Shown here one piece after another: positions 15,991 through 26,082 of a stretch of DNA of 64,000 nucleotides. The notes below the pieces were generated by a model, which saw only the letters and a program-made list of their open reading frames with translations, was not told the origin of the DNA and ran no database searches. Source of the stretch: Kitasatospora cheerisanensis KCTC 2395 (GTDB lineage: Bacteria > Actinomycetota > Actinomycetes > Streptomycetales > Streptomycetaceae); NCBI RefSeq assembly GCF_000696185.1, contig NZ_KK853997.1, forward strand, positions 3,487,901 to 3,551,900, in the 5' to 3' direction. Made by a program: the position numbers and the translations under genes. Within the stretch, counting starts at the first letter, position 1. Each line of letters opens with the position of its first letter.

Positions 15991-16746
15991 CGCCCGCTCG
16001 AAGCGGTCGCGTTCGCGCACCACGTACGCGGCGTCCGCCAGGTACATCAGGTGGTGCCCGTCGGCCAGGTGCGAGGCGAACGCGGCGCTGCCGGCCGCGG
16101 CCTCGGCCCGCATGTGGGCGACCAGGGCGTGCAGGCGGGCTTCGACGGCGTCCACCAGCCCGGCCCGGCCGGCCCGGTCGAGGCCGTAGGCGTCGCAGAA
16201 CTCCCGGGCACGGGCGGCCTGTTCGTCCGGGGTGCCGAAGCCGTCGGCGTTGCCGGGCTCGGTGGTGGGGGCCCAGCGGTAGACCGCGTAGGCGACGTCC
16301 CACAGCCGGGGGCCGGGGTGGGCGGTGTCGAAGTCGATGACGCCGGCCACCCGTTCGCCGTCCAGCACGCAGTTGTGCGGGGCGTAGTCGCCGTGGCAGA
16401 TCACCTCGGTGGGTTCGCGGGCGGGCAGCATCCAGCCGTCACCCGTGAAGCCGGCGGTGGCGTCGTGGTAGGCGCGCAGGACGCGGGCCGCGGTGAGCAG
16501 GGCGGTGCGGGAGGCGGCGGCGGGGGTGGCGGGGTAGTCGGAGACCTCGCCGGGCAGGAAGTCGAGGATCTCCCGGCCGTCCGCGGTCGTTCCGTGGAAC
16601 GCCGGGGCGGCGGTGAACCCGTTCGCCCGCAGGTGCCCGAGCAGCCGGTGCACGGTGGGCGACCACGGCCCGGTCGGCCGCAGCACCCGGTCGCCGATCC
16701 GTTCCACCCGGTTGACGCCGCCGGTCAGGATCTCGCTGTCCGCCAC
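15976..16746 (-). CDS. Aminoglycoside phosphotransferase (APH)-family kinase-like protein
   Basis: A 256-residue small-molecule kinase fold. Visible motifs are VERIGDRVLRP, the phosphate-transfer loop VICHGDYAPHNCVLDG (HGDxxxxN), and VAGVIDFDTAHPGPRLWDVAYAVYRW with the Mg-binding Asp (IDFD). GTG at 16746 has GAGGAG upstream. The family includes aminoglycoside, choline and homoserine kinases. Nothing here ties it to antibiotic resistance, and the physiological substrate is unknown. It is convergent with mug. Confidence 0.82.
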   Translation of the reverse strand: MADSEILTGGVNRVERIGDRVLRPTGPWSPTVHRLLGHLRANGFTAAPAFHGTTADGREILDFLPGEVSDYPATPAAASRTALLTAARVLRAYHDATAGFTGDGWMLPAREPTEVICHGDYAPHNCVLDGERVAGVIDFDTAHPGPRLWDVAYAVYRWAPTTEPGNADGFGTPDEQAARAREFCDAYGLDRAGRAGLVDAVEARLHALVAHMRAEAAAGSAAFASHLADGHHLMYLADAAYVVRERDRFERALLGG

Positions 16747-16827
16747 GTGCCCGCTCCTCGTCCGCCCCGCCCGCCGGGACCGGACCGGTTGTATCCCGGC
16801 CCGGGCGGCTGCCAACCGGTTTTCCGG

Positions 16828-17229
16828 TCAGCGGGCGCCGAAGCCCTGGTCGGTGGAGACGATGTCGCGGCCGAGCGGGGTGAGCGAGATCGGCACCATC
16901 TTGAGGTTCGCCCAGCCGAACGGGATGCCGATGATCGACAGGAACAGCGGGATCGAGGTGACGATGTGGCCGATCGCCAGCCACCAGCCCGCGAACACCA
17001 GCCAGATCACGTTGCCCACGCAGGACGGCGCGCCGGCGTCGGCGCGGACCACGGTGGTGCGGCCGAACGGCCACAGCATGAACCCGGCCAGCCGGAAGGA
17101 GGCGATGCCGAACGGGATGGTGACGATCAGGACGAAGCAGATGATCCCGGCGACGGCGTACCCGATCGCCATCCAGAGGCCGCAGAACAGCAGCCAGATG
17201 ACGTTGAGCAGGAAGTTGACCAGCTTCAT
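16828..17229 (-). CDS. YccF family inner-membrane protein
   Basis: A 133-residue protein with the duplicated YccF domain: MKLVNFLLNVIWLLFCGLWMAIGY near the start and a second copy VGNVIWLVFAGWWLAIGHI, each followed by a hydrophobic IP-FG segment (VTIPFGIASFRLAGFMLWPFG; IIGIPFGWANLKMVPISLTPLG). At least four transmembrane segments are expected. ATG at 17229 follows GGAGG. Function of the family is unknown. Confidence 0.88.
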   Translation of the reverse strand: MKLVNFLLNVIWLLFCGLWMAIGYAVAGIICFVLIVTIPFGIASFRLAGFMLWPFGRTTVVRADAGAPSCVGNVIWLVFAGWWLAIGHIVTSIPLFLSIIGIPFGWANLKMVPISLTPLGRDIVSTDQGFGAR

Positions 17230-17305
17230 GCCTCCAGGCTTGCACACCCGGGCCCCGCTGGGGAGGCGGCGCAGCGGCCTTGTGACAGGCCCGGGACAGC
17301 GGAGA

Positions 17306-17335
17306 GCCCGCCCCGGGAACGTCTCCGGGACGGGC
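17306..17335 (-). terminator. Terminator after the SHOCT protein gene
   Basis: GC-rich inverted repeat (GCCCG-CCCCGGGA paired with TCTCCGGG-ACGGGC) about 17 bases downstream of the stop at 17353. Confidence 0.55.
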
Positions 17336-17352
17336 CTTCCGTGCGGGGCCGG

Positions 17353-17775
17353 TCAGGTGAGCAGTTTGTCCTTGGCCCGCTGGTACTCCTCCTCGGAGAG
17401 GGCGCCGCTGTTCTTGAGGTCGGCCAGCCGGGCGAGGTCGTCCACGTGGCCGGACGAGGACGGGGCGGCGCCGCCGCCCTGGCCGGATCCGGTGCCGGCG
17501 GCTCGGCGGATGTAGTCCTGGAAGGCGGCGTCGGCCTGTTTGGCCTGTTCGAGGTCGCGTTCGTGCATGGAGCCGCCGCGGACGATCAGGTAGATCAGGA
17601 CGCCGAGGAAGGGCAGCAGGATCACCAGGACCGTCCAGGCGGCCTTGGCTCCGCCGCCCATGTCGTGGCTCCGGAAGATGTCCGTGATGATCTTGAACAG
17701 CAGGAAGAACCAGAGGATCCAGAGGAACAGCTCCAGCATCGTCCAGAAAATGTTGAGCAACGGGTAGTTGTCCAT
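17353..17775 (-). CDS. Membrane protein with PLDc_N and SHOCT domains
   Basis: A 140-residue protein. Residues 1 to about 65 hold two hydrophobic helices with the PLDc_N pattern (LLNIFWTMLELFLWILWFFLLFKIITDIF, then AAWTVLVILLPFLGVLIYLIVRG). A charged linker follows, and the C-terminus is a SHOCT domain (LARLADLKNSGALSEEEYQRAKDKLL). These small actinomycete proteins are membrane-anchored and of unknown function; SHOCT is thought to mediate oligomerisation. ATG at 17775 with GGAG upstream. Confidence 0.82.
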   Translation of the reverse strand: MDNYPLLNIFWTMLELFLWILWFFLLFKIITDIFRSHDMGGGAKAAWTVLVILLPFLGVLIYLIVRGGSMHERDLEQAKQADAAFQDYIRRAAGTGSGQGGGAAPSSSGHVDDLARLADLKNSGALSEEEYQRAKDKLLT

Positions 17776-17887
17776 GACGCTCCGATCCCGCACGCAGTCA
17801 GCCGGAACGTCCCCGCACCTCGCACGGCACAGGGACGAAACGATTCGTATCACCGCAAAACGGACGCCGCATGTCGGGCGGGCGGCG

Positions 17888-19642
17888 TCACCGCGGGTCG
17901 TTCTGCAGCCGGTCGAACTCGGCGACGTCGGGGTGGTGCAGGTCGAAGGCCGGGGACTCCGAGCGGATCCGCGGCAGGGTGACGAAGTTGTGCCGCGGCG
18001 GCGGGCAGGAGGTCGCCCACTCCAGCGAGCGGCCGTAGCCCCACGGGTCGTCGACGAGCACCCGCGGGGCGGTCCTGGCGGTCCGCCAGACGTTGTAGAG
18101 GAACGGCAGCGTCGACGCGCCCAGCAGGAACGAGCCGACCGAGGAGACGGTGTTCAGCGCGGTGAACCCGTCCGTGGCCAGGTAGTCGGCGTAGCGGCGG
18201 GGCATGCCCTCGGCGCCCAGCCAGTGCTGGACCAGGAAGGTGGTGTGGAAGCCGACGAACAGCGTCCAGAAGTGGATCTTCCCGAGCCGTTCGTCCAGCA
18301 TCCGGCCGGTCATCTTGGGCCACCAGAAGTAGAAGCCCGCGAACATCGCGAACACCACCGTGCCGAACACCACGTAGTGGAAGTGGGCGACCACGAAGTA
18401 CGAGTCGGAGACGTGGAAGTCGATCGGCGGGGAGGCCAGCAGCACCCCGGTCAGGCCGCCGAACAGGAAGGTCACCAGGAAGCCGATCGACCAGAGCATC
18501 GGCGTCTCGAAGCTCAGCGAGCCCCGCCACATGGTGCCGACCCAGTTGAAGAACTTCACCCCGGTCGGCACCGCGATCAGCAGCGTCATGAATGAGAAGA
18601 ACGGCAGCAGCACCTGCCCGGTGACGAACATGTGGTGCGCCCACACGGTGATCGACAGGCCCGCGATGGCGATGGTCGCGCCGATCAGGCCGGAGTAGCC
18701 GAACACCGGTTTGCGGCTGAACACCGGCAGGATCTCGGTGACGATGCCGAAGAACGGCAGCGCGATGATGTACACCTCGGGGTGGCCGAAGAACCAGAAC
18801 AGGTGCTGCCACAGCATCGCCCCGCCGTTGGCCGGGTCGAAGACGTGCGCGCCGAACTTGCGGTCGGCCTCCAGGCAGAGCAGCGCGCCGGCCAGCACCG
18901 GGAAGGCCATCAGGATCAGGATCGCGGTCAGCACCACGTTCCAGACGAAGATCGGCATCCGGAACAGCGTCATGCCGGGCGCGCGCAGGCAGATCACCGT
19001 GGTGACGAAGTTGACCGAGCCGAGGATGGTGCCGAAGCCGGAGAACGCCAGGCCCATGATCCACAGGTCGGCGCCGATGCCGGGCGAGTGCACCGCGTCG
19101 TTCAGCGGCGCGTAGGCGAACCAGCCGAAGTCCGCCGCGCCGTTCGGGGTGACGAACCCGGCGACCGCGATCAGCGAGCCGAACAGGTACAGCCAGTACG
19201 CGAAGGCGTTCAGCCGGGGGAAGGCCACGTCGGGCGCGCCGACCTGGAGCGGCATGAACCAGTTGGCGAAGCCCGCGAACAGCGGGGTGGCGAACATCAG
19301 CAGCATGATCGTGCCGTGCATGGTGAACAGCTGGTTGAACTGCTCGTTGGAGACGATCTGGGTGCCCGGCCGGGCCAGCTCCGCCCGCATGATCAGCGCC
19401 ATCACGCCGCCGACCAGGAAGAACGCGAACGAGGTGACCAGGTACAGGGTGCCGATCTGCTTGTGGTCGGTGGTGGTCAGCCAGGTCACCAGCGCGCGGC
19501 CCGGCGGGGGCGGGAGGCCCGGCCGAACCGGCGGCGGGGAGCCTGACGGGCGGGCGGGCCGGTCACCCCCAGTTCGGCATCGCTCGGCAGCATCGTCACC
19601 GCACCGCACCTCCGGCCTCGGGTCTGGCAGTGCGTCCAGCAC
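17888..19642 (-). CDS. ctaD: Cytochrome c oxidase subunit I (aa3-type), 5' end possibly frameshifted
   Basis: Haem-copper oxidase catalytic subunit. Conserved homology begins at [16 protein letters not shown] (GTG at 19489) and runs to the end with the haem and copper ligands: [26 protein letters not shown] (His-Tyr pair), WAHHMFVTG and [14 protein letters not shown]. It carries 12 TM helices. The open frame extends to GTG 19642, but that part has no good ribosome site and an atypical sequence. A better start is GTG 19599 (GGAGG 9 bases upstream) in another frame. That frame would join the main one if a single C were restored in the run at 19536-19539, giving an N-terminus ending [23 protein letters not shown]. 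ctaC and ctaE are not beside it. Confidence 0.85.
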   Translation of the reverse strand: MLDALPDPRPEVRCGDDAAERCRTGGDRPARPSGSPPPVRPGLPPPPGRALVTWLTTTDHKQIGTLYLVTSFAFFLVGGVMALIMRAELARPGTQIVSNEQFNQLFTMHGTIMLLMFATPLFAGFANWFMPLQVGAPDVAFPRLNAFAYWLYLFGSLIAVAGFVTPNGAADFGWFAYAPLNDAVHSPGIGADLWIMGLAFSGFGTILGSVNFVTTVICLRAPGMTLFRMPIFVWNVVLTAILILMAFPVLAGALLCLEADRKFGAHVFDPANGGAMLWQHLFWFFGHPEVYIIALPFFGIVTEILPVFSRKPVFGYSGLIGATIAIAGLSITVWAHHMFVTGQVLLPFFSFMTLLIAVPTGVKFFNWVGTMWRGSLSFETPMLWSIGFLVTFLFGGLTGVLLASPPIDFHVSDSYFVVAHFHYVVFGTVVFAMFAGFYFWWPKMTGRMLDERLGKIHFWTLFVGFHTTFLVQHWLGAEGMPRRYADYLATDGFTALNTVSSVGSFLLGASTLPFLYNVWRTARTAPRVLVDDPWGYGRSLEWATSCPPPRHNFVTLPRIRSESPAFDLHHPDVAEFDRLQNDPR

Positions 19643-19697
19643 TACCAGCGGGGCCGGGGGCCCGGGCGGACGCTCGCCGGGCCGTCGCCCGAAGGGG

Positions 19698-20555
19698 TCA
19701 GCGGCCGGCCATCCGCTCCAGGCGGTCGATCCGCTCGCGCATCGGCGGGTGGGTGGAGAACAGCTTCGCGCCGACCTCGCCGGGCCGGAACGGGTTGGCG
19801 ATCATCATGTGGCTGGCGGTCTGCAGCTGCGGCTCGGGCGGCAGCGGGAGCCGCTGGGTGCCCGCGTCCAGCTTGCGCAGCGCGCTGGCCAGGGCCAGCG
19901 GGTCGCCGGTGATCCGGGCGCCGTCGGCGTCCGCCTGGTACTCGCGGGAGCGGCTGACGGCCAGTTGGATCAGGCTCGCCGCGATCGGCCCCAGGATCAT
20001 GATCAGCAGCATCCCGAACAGGCCCGGCCCGTCGTCGTCCTCGGAGCGGCCGAACGGGATCAGCCAGGCGAAGTTCACCAGGAACATCACCACCGAGGCC
20101 AGCGCGCCGGCCACCGAGGAGATCAGGATGTCCCGGTTGTAGACGTGGCTGAGTTCGTGGCCGAGCACCCCGCGCAGCTCCCGCTCGTCCAGCAGTTGCA
20201 GGATGCCGTCGGTGCAGCAGACCGCCGCGTTGCGCGGGTTGCGGCCGGTGGCGAAAGCATTCGGCGCGGGGGTGGGCGAGATGTACAGCCGGGGCATCGG
20301 CTGCCGGGCCGCGGTGGAGAGCTCCCGGACGATCCGGTACAGCTGCGGGGCCTCGATCTCGCTGACCGGGCGGGCCCGCATCGCGCGCAGCGCCAGCTTG
20401 TCGCTGTTCCAGTACGCGTAGGCGTTGGTGCCGAGCGCGATCAGCAGGGCCACCAGCAGGCCGGTGCGGCCGAAGAAGCTGCCGATCACCAGGATCAGCG
20501 CGGACAGTCCGCCGAGCAGGACGGCCGTCCGCAATCCGTTGTGGTGGCGGTGCAC
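19698..20555 (-). CDS. htpX: HtpX-like zinc metalloprotease (M48 family)
   Basis: A 285-residue membrane protease. Two N-terminal TM helices ([38 protein letters not shown]) precede MPNAFATG-like [21 protein letters not shown]. The zinc motif is [12 protein letters not shown] (HExxH variant HELSH), two further TM helices follow, and the third zinc ligand is the Glu in [11 protein letters not shown]. HtpX degrades misfolded membrane proteins. GTG at 20555 has AGGAGGG upstream. It sits just downstream of the nuo cluster, where I recall htpX in Streptomyces, and upstream of ctaD. Confidence 0.92.
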   Translation of the reverse strand: MHRHHNGLRTAVLLGGLSALILVIGSFFGRTGLLVALLIALGTNAYAYWNSDKLALRAMRARPVSEIEAPQLYRIVRELSTAARQPMPRLYISPTPAPNAFATGRNPRNAAVCCTDGILQLLDERELRGVLGHELSHVYNRDILISSVAGALASVVMFLVNFAWLIPFGRSEDDDGPGLFGMLLIMILGPIAASLIQLAVSRSREYQADADGARITGDPLALASALRKLDAGTQRLPLPPEPQLQTASHMMIANPFRPGEVGAKLFSTHPPMRERIDRLERMAGR

Positions 20556-20660
20556 TGCGGGCCCTCCTGTGGTGCCGGGGGAAGCCGTGGAGCCGCTTCC
20601 TTCTGCCGGGATCAACGCGCCGAGCTGGCCCGTTCGTTCCCTCCGGCATTCGACCACAGG

Positions 20661-22193
20661 TCAGAACAGGCTGCCCGACACCACCTGGAGCACCAGCTGC
20701 GGAGCCACCGACAGCACCACCGCACCACAGGCCGCGAGGCCCAGCGCGGCGCTCAGCGGGGCCGGGGCGCGGCGCGGCGCGGCGGCCGGACCGGCGGCCG
20801 GGGCGAACAGCAGCGCGGTCCACTTCAGGTAGTAGGCGAGCGCGATCACCACGTTCACCGCCATCACCACGGCCAGCCACCCCAGGCCGGCGTCCACGGC
20901 CGCCCGGAACACCACGACCTTGCCGAACAGGCCGACCACGCCCGGCGGCAGGCCCGCCAGGCAGAGCAGGAAGAACGCCAGCGCGAACGCCGCCCAGCGG
21001 TTGCGCGAGGCCAGCCCGCGGAACTCCTCCAGCCGGCCCGAGCCGCCGACCAGCGCGACCACGCCGAACGCGCCCAGGTTCACCAGGCCGTAGATCAGCG
21101 CGTACGCCACCGTCGCCCCCAGCGGATCGGCGGAGCCGGCGTACCCGGCGGCGGCCAGCGGCACCAGCAGGTAGCCGGCCTGGCCGACCGAGGACCAGGC
21201 GAGCAGCCGCACCGCGCCGTGCGGGGTGCCGGCGCGCTGGCGCAGCGCCGCCGCGTTGCCGACCGTCATGGTCAGCGCGGCCAGCACCGCCAGCACCAGG
21301 CCCCAGGTGTGGCCGTACGGGCGGAACGCGACGGTGGTGACCAGGGCGAGGCCGGACAGGCCGGCGGCCTTGCCGACCACCGACAGGTAGCCAGCCACCG
21401 GGAGCGGCGCGCCGACGTAGGTGTCGGGCACCCAGAAGTGGAACGGGACGGCGGCGGTCTTGAACGCGAAGCCGACCAGGGTGAGCACCGCGCCGGCCTC
21501 GGCGAGCGGCTTCAGCTGGGCGGGGGCGTGCGCGAGGCCCTCGGCGATGCCCTGGAGCTGGATCGTCCCGGCGGCGGCGTAGACGAAGCTGACGCCGAGC
21601 AGCATCACGGCGGTCGCGGTGACGGAGGAGAGGAAGAACTTGAGCGCGCTCTCCGCGCCCCGGCCGTCCCGGCGCAGCGCGACCAGGGCGAACGCGGGCA
21701 GGGTGGCGACCTCCAGGGCGATCACCAGGGTGGCGAGGTCGCGGGCGGCGGGCAGCAGGGCGGCGCCGCAGGCGGAGGAGAGCAGCAGGAACCAGTACTC
21801 GCCGCCGGGCAGCTTCTCGGCGTCCACGGTGTGCAGCGAGAGCAGCACCGTGAGCAGCGCGCCGCCGAGGGCGAGCAGCTGGAAGGCGAGCGCGAAGTGG
21901 TCGGCGGTGTAGGAGCAGCCGCCGGACGTGAAGCAGAAGGTGGAGCGGGTCCCGCCCAGCAGGGGCAGCAGCATGGCGAGCGCGGCGAGCAGGCCGGCGG
22001 CGCTCAGCCACCCGAGCAGGCGCTTGCGGGCCTCGGGCAGGAACAGGTCGGCGACCAGCACGGCGAGGGCGGCGAGCGCGGCGATCAGCGGCGGGGCGAC
22101 GGCCACCCAGTCGACGGACTGGATCAGGCCGCCCGGGTCGGCGACGGCGAGCGAGGTCATGACGGGCTGCCCCAGGTCGTGAGTGGTGGTCAT
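20661..22193 (-). CDS. nuoN: NADH-quinone oxidoreductase subunit N
   Basis: A 510-residue antiporter-like membrane subunit, last gene of the operon. It has about 14 TM segments and the conserved proton-channel pieces LEVATLPAFALVAL (TM5 Glu), ESALKFFLSSVTATAVMLLG, GFAFKTAAVPFHFWVPDTYVGAP (TM7 Lys/TM8), and AWSSVGQAGYLL. ATG at 22193 overlaps the nuoM stop (ATGA), so it is translationally coupled. It pumps protons in complex I, driven by long-range coupling to quinone reduction. Confidence 0.93.
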   Translation of the reverse strand: MTTTHDLGQPVMTSLAVADPGGLIQSVDWVAVAPPLIAALAALAVLVADLFLPEARKRLLGWLSAAGLLAALAMLLPLLGGTRSTFCFTSGGCSYTADHFALAFQLLALGGALLTVLLSLHTVDAEKLPGGEYWFLLLSSACGAALLPAARDLATLVIALEVATLPAFALVALRRDGRGAESALKFFLSSVTATAVMLLGVSFVYAAAGTIQLQGIAEGLAHAPAQLKPLAEAGAVLTLVGFAFKTAAVPFHFWVPDTYVGAPLPVAGYLSVVGKAAGLSGLALVTTVAFRPYGHTWGLVLAVLAALTMTVGNAAALRQRAGTPHGAVRLLAWSSVGQAGYLLVPLAAAGYAGSADPLGATVAYALIYGLVNLGAFGVVALVGGSGRLEEFRGLASRNRWAAFALAFFLLCLAGLPPGVVGLFGKVVVFRAAVDAGLGWLAVVMAVNVVIALAYYLKWTALLFAPAAGPAAAPRRAPAPLSAALGLAACGAVVLSVAPQLVLQVVSGSLF

Positions 22194-23719
22194 CAGCCGC
22201 TCCCGAGGAGGTGCTTGACGGCCGGGTCGGAGAGGGCGAGCAGCAGCGCCGGCCACAGGCCCGCCACCAGGGTGAGCGCGGCGAGCGGCGTCCAGCTGGC
22301 GGCCTCGTAGCCGCGCAGGTCGGGCAGCTCGGCGACCGGGGCGGGCTGCTTCGGGTCGCCCATGCAGACCCGGCGGACCACGACCAGCAGGTAGGCGGCG
22401 GTCAGCAGGGTGCCGAGGCCGGCCAGCACCAGGTAGGTGACGAAGGCGGGCCGGGACAGTCCGGCGGCCGGGTCGAAGGCGCCGTACATGGCGAGCAGTT
22501 CGCCCCAGAAGCCGGCCAGGCCGGGCAGGCCGAGGCTGGCGACGGCGGCGAACGCCAGCAGGGCGCCGATCCGCGGGGCGCGGCCGTACAGGGCGGCGCC
22601 GGTGGCGCCGGCCAGGGTGTCCAGGTCGGCGGTGCCGTAGCGGTCCTTGACGGCGCCGACCACGAAGAACAGCAGGCCGGTGATCAGGCCGTGCGCGATG
22701 TTGGCGAACAGTGCGCCGTTCACGCCGGTCGGGGTGAGCGAGGCGATGCCGAGCAGCACGAAGCCCATGTGGCCGACCGAGGAGTAGGCGATCAGCCGCT
22801 TCAGGTCGCCGCCGGCGCCGGTCCGGGCCAGGGCCAGGCAGGCCAGCGAGCCGTAGACGATGCCGACGGCGGCGAACGCGCCCAGGTACGGGGCGTAGGT
22901 GGCGGTGCCGTCCGGGACGATCGGCAGCAGGACGCGGACCAGGCCGTAGGTGCCCATCTTGAGCATGACGCCGGCCAGCAGCACCGAGCCGGCGGTCGGG
23001 GCGGCGGTGTGCGCGTCGGGCAGCCAGGAGTGCAGCGGCCAGGCGGGGGCCTTCACGGCGAGGCCGACCAGGATCGCCAGCGCGGCGATCAGCTGGGTGG
23101 TGTGGGACAGGCCGGCGCCGTGCGCGTCGGCGAGCTTCACCATGTCGAAGGTGCCGGCCTGGACGCCGATCAGCAGGAAGCCGAGCAGCATCACGGCGGA
23201 GCCGAGCAGGGTGTACAGGATGAACCGGTTGGCGGCCGCGACCTTCTTCCCGCTGCCCCAGCGGGAGATCAGGAAGTACATCGGGATCAGCACGATCTCG
23301 AAGGCCAGGAAGAACAGCACCAGGTCGAGCACCGCGAAGGTGGCCAGCATGCCGGTCTCCAGCAGGAGCAGCAGGCCGGTGAAGGCGCGGCCGCCGGGGC
23401 CCTCGGGGAGCTTCTTCACCGAGTACACCGCGCACAGGAAGGTGAGCAGCGCGGTGAGCACCAGCAGCGGCAGCGAGATGCCGTCGACGCCGAGGTGCAG
23501 GCGGACGTCCAGCGCGGGGATCCAGGACACGTCGGTGACGGCCTGCATCCGGCCCGGCTCGCCGTGGTCGAAGCCGGCGGCGAGCGCGACCGCCAGCAGC
23601 AGGGTGCCGCCGGTGACGGTGGTGCCGAGGCGCAGCGCCCGCTTGTCGCCGATCGGGGCGAGCATCAGGGCGGCGCCGAGCAGCGGCAGCACCAGGAGGG
23701 CGATGAGGACCGCGTTCAT
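22193..23719 (-). CDS. nuoM: NADH-quinone oxidoreductase subunit M
   Basis: A 508-residue antiporter-like subunit with ~14 TM helices. Diagnostic segments are FLAFEIVLIPMYFLISRWG (TM5 Glu), RFILYTLLGSAVMLLG, LAVKAPAWPLHSWLPDAHTAAPTAGSVLLAGVMLKMGTYGL (TM7 Lys) and IAYSSVGHMGFVLLG. It is the second proton channel of the membrane arm. It begins 43 bases after nuoL and overlaps nuoN by one base of ATGA. Confidence 0.95.
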   Translation of the reverse strand: MNAVLIALLVLPLLGAALMLAPIGDKRALRLGTTVTGGTLLLAVALAAGFDHGEPGRMQAVTDVSWIPALDVRLHLGVDGISLPLLVLTALLTFLCAVYSVKKLPEGPGGRAFTGLLLLLETGMLATFAVLDLVLFFLAFEIVLIPMYFLISRWGSGKKVAAANRFILYTLLGSAVMLLGFLLIGVQAGTFDMVKLADAHGAGLSHTTQLIAALAILVGLAVKAPAWPLHSWLPDAHTAAPTAGSVLLAGVMLKMGTYGLVRVLLPIVPDGTATYAPYLGAFAAVGIVYGSLACLALARTGAGGDLKRLIAYSSVGHMGFVLLGIASLTPTGVNGALFANIAHGLITGLLFFVVGAVKDRYGTADLDTLAGATGAALYGRAPRIGALLAFAAVASLGLPGLAGFWGELLAMYGAFDPAAGLSRPAFVTYLVLAGLGTLLTAAYLLVVVRRVCMGDPKQPAPVAELPDLRGYEAASWTPLAALTLVAGLWPALLLALSDPAVKHLLGSG

Positions 23720-23762
23720 CGGTGGCTCCTAGGACGTGCCGGGACGGGGGTCTGGGGACGGG

Positions 23763-25727
23763 TCACGATCGCACCGCCACCAGGACGGCGAGCAGGACGG
23801 CGCCGGCGAGCAGCGCGGTCAGGTAGCCCTGGGCGTTGCCGGTCTGGGCGAAGCGCACGGCCCGGCCGAGCCAGCCGGGCGCGGCACCGGCGCCGCGGAC
23901 GTAGGTCTCCACCACGGCGCGGTCCAGGAAGCGGACCAGCCTGGCGGCGGCCTCGGTGGGCCGGACGAACACCGCGCTGTACAGCTGGTCGACGCCGAAG
24001 CCGTGCTGGGCGGGCCGGTACAGCGGGCCGAGCAGCAGGCGGGCCGGGTCGGCGGGCTGCTGTCCGGCGGCGGCCCGGGCGTTGACGGTGCGCCAGGCGG
24101 CCCAGGCGATCAGCACGCCCGCGGCGGCGGTGCCGGTGCCGAGCACGCCGGTGGCGAAGGACACCCGCAGCGACTCGCCGTCGAGCAGCGCGGGCAGCCA
24201 GTCGGTGCGCAGCCCGGCGAGGCCGAAGGCCAGCGCGGGGACGGCCAGCACCCACAGCGTCAGGCGCATCGCGGCGGGTTCGAGGTGCGCGGGGTCGGCC
24301 TCGTCGATCTCCGGGGAGTACGGGGCGCCGGCCTGCGGGGCGAGGTCCTTGCCGTTCCGGGAGCGGCCGTAGAACACGGCCAGCCAGAGCCGCAGCGCGT
24401 ACGCGGCGGTAAGCAGGGCGGTGAGCAGGCCGGCCACCAGGACCGTCCAGCCGACGGCGGTCGGCACCGCGGAGGCCGGGCCGAGGCTGCCGGTGAGGGC
24501 CTCGCCGTGGGCGGCGTGCTCGGCGGCGGTGAGCACGGACTCCTTGGAGAAGAAGCCGGAGAACGGGAACACGCCGGCCAGTGCGAGCAGGCCGATGGCC
24601 ATCGTCCACTGGGCGTCCTGGATGCGGTGGCGCAGGCCGTCCATCCGCGCCATGGCGCTGAGCGAGTTGGTGTGCGCGGCGTGGATGACCACGCCGGCGC
24701 CGAGGAACAGCAGCGCCTTGAACGCGCCGTGCGAGACCAGGTGGAACACCGCGGCCTGCCGGTCGCCGGAGGCCAGCGCGCCGGCCATGTAGCCGAGCTG
24801 GCCGACCGTCGAGTAGGCGAGGACGCGCTTCAGGTCGTCCTGGGCGAGCGCGCACAGCGCCGAGCCGACCATGGTGACGGCGGCCATCACGGCCAGCACC
24901 ACCAGCGCGGCGGAGGACTGCAGGAACACCGGCAGCAGCCGGGCGACCAGGTAGATGCCGGCCGCGACCATGGTGGCGGCGTGGATCAGCGCGGACACCG
25001 GCGTCGGGCCGGCCATCGCGTCCGGGAGCCAGGTGTGCAGCGGGAACTGGGCGCTCTTGCCGGCCACGCCGGCCAGCAGCAGCAGGGCGATCAGCGTGGG
25101 GTGGTGCAGGCCGCCGTCGGCGGCGGTCCGCAGCACCTCGCCGATCCGGAACGTCCCGGCGTCGGCGCCCAGCAGGAACAGGCCGAACAGGAACGGCACG
25201 TCGCCGAGCTTGGTGACCAGGAAGGCCTTCAGCGAGGCGGCCCGGGCGTCGGCGGTCTCCCAGTGGTGGCCGATCAGGAAGTACGAGCAGATGCCCATCA
25301 CCTCCCAGCCGACCAGCAGCACGATCAGGTCGCCCGAGTAGACGACCAGGAACATCGCGGCGGTGAACAGCGAGACCAGCGCCGCGTACGACGGGTAGCG
25401 CGGGTCGTCCTTCAGGTAAGCGGTGGAGTAGATCTGCACGCAGGTGGCGACCAGGCCGACCAGCACCGAGATCAGCGAGGTGAAGCCGTCCAGGTGCAGG
25501 GCGAGCGAGATCTCCGGGCCGCCGGTGGGGGCGAGCCGGGTGGCGGCGTCCAGGGTGGCGCCGGTGCCCAGCTGCAGGGCCGTCACCAGGGCCAGGACGG
25601 CGGCGGTGGCGACCGGCAGCACCGCCAGCGGGCGGGCCAGGCCGGGGTACCGGCGCCCGGTGGCCAGGCCGGCGGCGGCGCCGAGCGCGGGCAGGACGGG
25701 GACGAGGATCGGCAGCGCGAGGTTCAT
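23763..25727 (-). CDS. nuoL: NADH-quinone oxidoreductase subunit L
   Basis: A 654-residue distal antiporter-like subunit with the long C-terminal extension that includes the lateral helix. Features are [18 protein letters not shown] (TM5 Glu), [54 protein letters not shown] (TM7 Lys), [12 protein letters not shown] and [20 protein letters not shown] at 25727 overlaps the nuoK stop by 4 bases. The C-terminal third is more divergent, as usual. Confidence 0.95.
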   Translation of the reverse strand: MNLALPILVPVLPALGAAAGLATGRRYPGLARPLAVLPVATAAVLALVTALQLGTGATLDAATRLAPTGGPEISLALHLDGFTSLISVLVGLVATCVQIYSTAYLKDDPRYPSYAALVSLFTAAMFLVVYSGDLIVLLVGWEVMGICSYFLIGHHWETADARAASLKAFLVTKLGDVPFLFGLFLLGADAGTFRIGEVLRTAADGGLHHPTLIALLLLAGVAGKSAQFPLHTWLPDAMAGPTPVSALIHAATMVAAGIYLVARLLPVFLQSSAALVVLAVMAAVTMVGSALCALAQDDLKRVLAYSTVGQLGYMAGALASGDRQAAVFHLVSHGAFKALLFLGAGVVIHAAHTNSLSAMARMDGLRHRIQDAQWTMAIGLLALAGVFPFSGFFSKESVLTAAEHAAHGEALTGSLGPASAVPTAVGWTVLVAGLLTALLTAAYALRLWLAVFYGRSRNGKDLAPQAGAPYSPEIDEADPAHLEPAAMRLTLWVLAVPALAFGLAGLRTDWLPALLDGESLRVSFATGVLGTGTAAAGVLIAWAAWRTVNARAAAGQQPADPARLLLGPLYRPAQHGFGVDQLYSAVFVRPTEAAARLVRFLDRAVVETYVRGAGAAPGWLGRAVRFAQTGNAQGYLTALLAGAVLLAVLVAVRS

Positions 25728-26080
25728 GCGGCGGCCTGCTCCTTAGCGGCGTCGGCCAGGTCGTCGGCCTCGTGGCGGTCGCCGAGCGCGGTGACCTCGT
25801 CGACGGCGGCGGTGCGACGGGTGCGGTACACCAGCAGCACGATGGCCAGGCCGAGGCCGATCTCGGCGGCGGCGACGGTGATGGTGAACAGGGTGAGCGC
25901 CTGGCCGGCGTGCAGGGTGTCGCGCAGCCAGACGTCGAAGGCGACCAGGTTCAGGTTGACGGCGTTGAGCATCAGCTCGACCGACATCAGCACCAGGACG
26001 ACGTTGCGCCGGGCGAGCACGCCGTACACGCCGACGCTGAACAGCAGCACGGCGAGGACGGCGGGGTAGGCGAGGTGCAC
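25724..26080 (-). CDS. nuoK: NADH-quinone oxidoreductase subunit K
   Basis: A 118-residue subunit with three TM helices. The two buried Glu residues needed for proton transfer are visible in [23 protein letters not shown] and [21 protein letters not shown]. After the third helix it has a hydrophilic tail of about 25 residues ([21 protein letters not shown]), longer than E. coli NuoK (100 residues). GTG at 26080 begins 2 bases after the nuoJ stop. Confidence 0.93.
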   Translation of the reverse strand: MHLAYPAVLAVLLFSVGVYGVLARRNVVLVLMSVELMLNAVNLNLVAFDVWLRDTLHAGQALTLFTITVAAAEIGLGLAIVLLVYRTRRTAAVDEVTALGDRHEADDLADAAKEQAAA

Positions 26081-26082
26081 GC

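Noticed and set aside
15976..16746. Antibiotic-resistance phosphotransferase
   Set aside because: The APH fold is shared by many kinases; nothing in the neighbourhood or motifs shows resistance, so only the family is called.
19149..22310. A 1053-codon plus-strand open frame over htpX and nuoN
   Set aside because: Antisense shadow caused by GC bias; the minus-strand genes are clear.
20661..23435. A 924-codon open frame on the minus strand overlapping nuoM
   Set aside because: Only its last 510 codons are nuoN; the first part is an out-of-frame shadow of nuoM, which has full-length homology.
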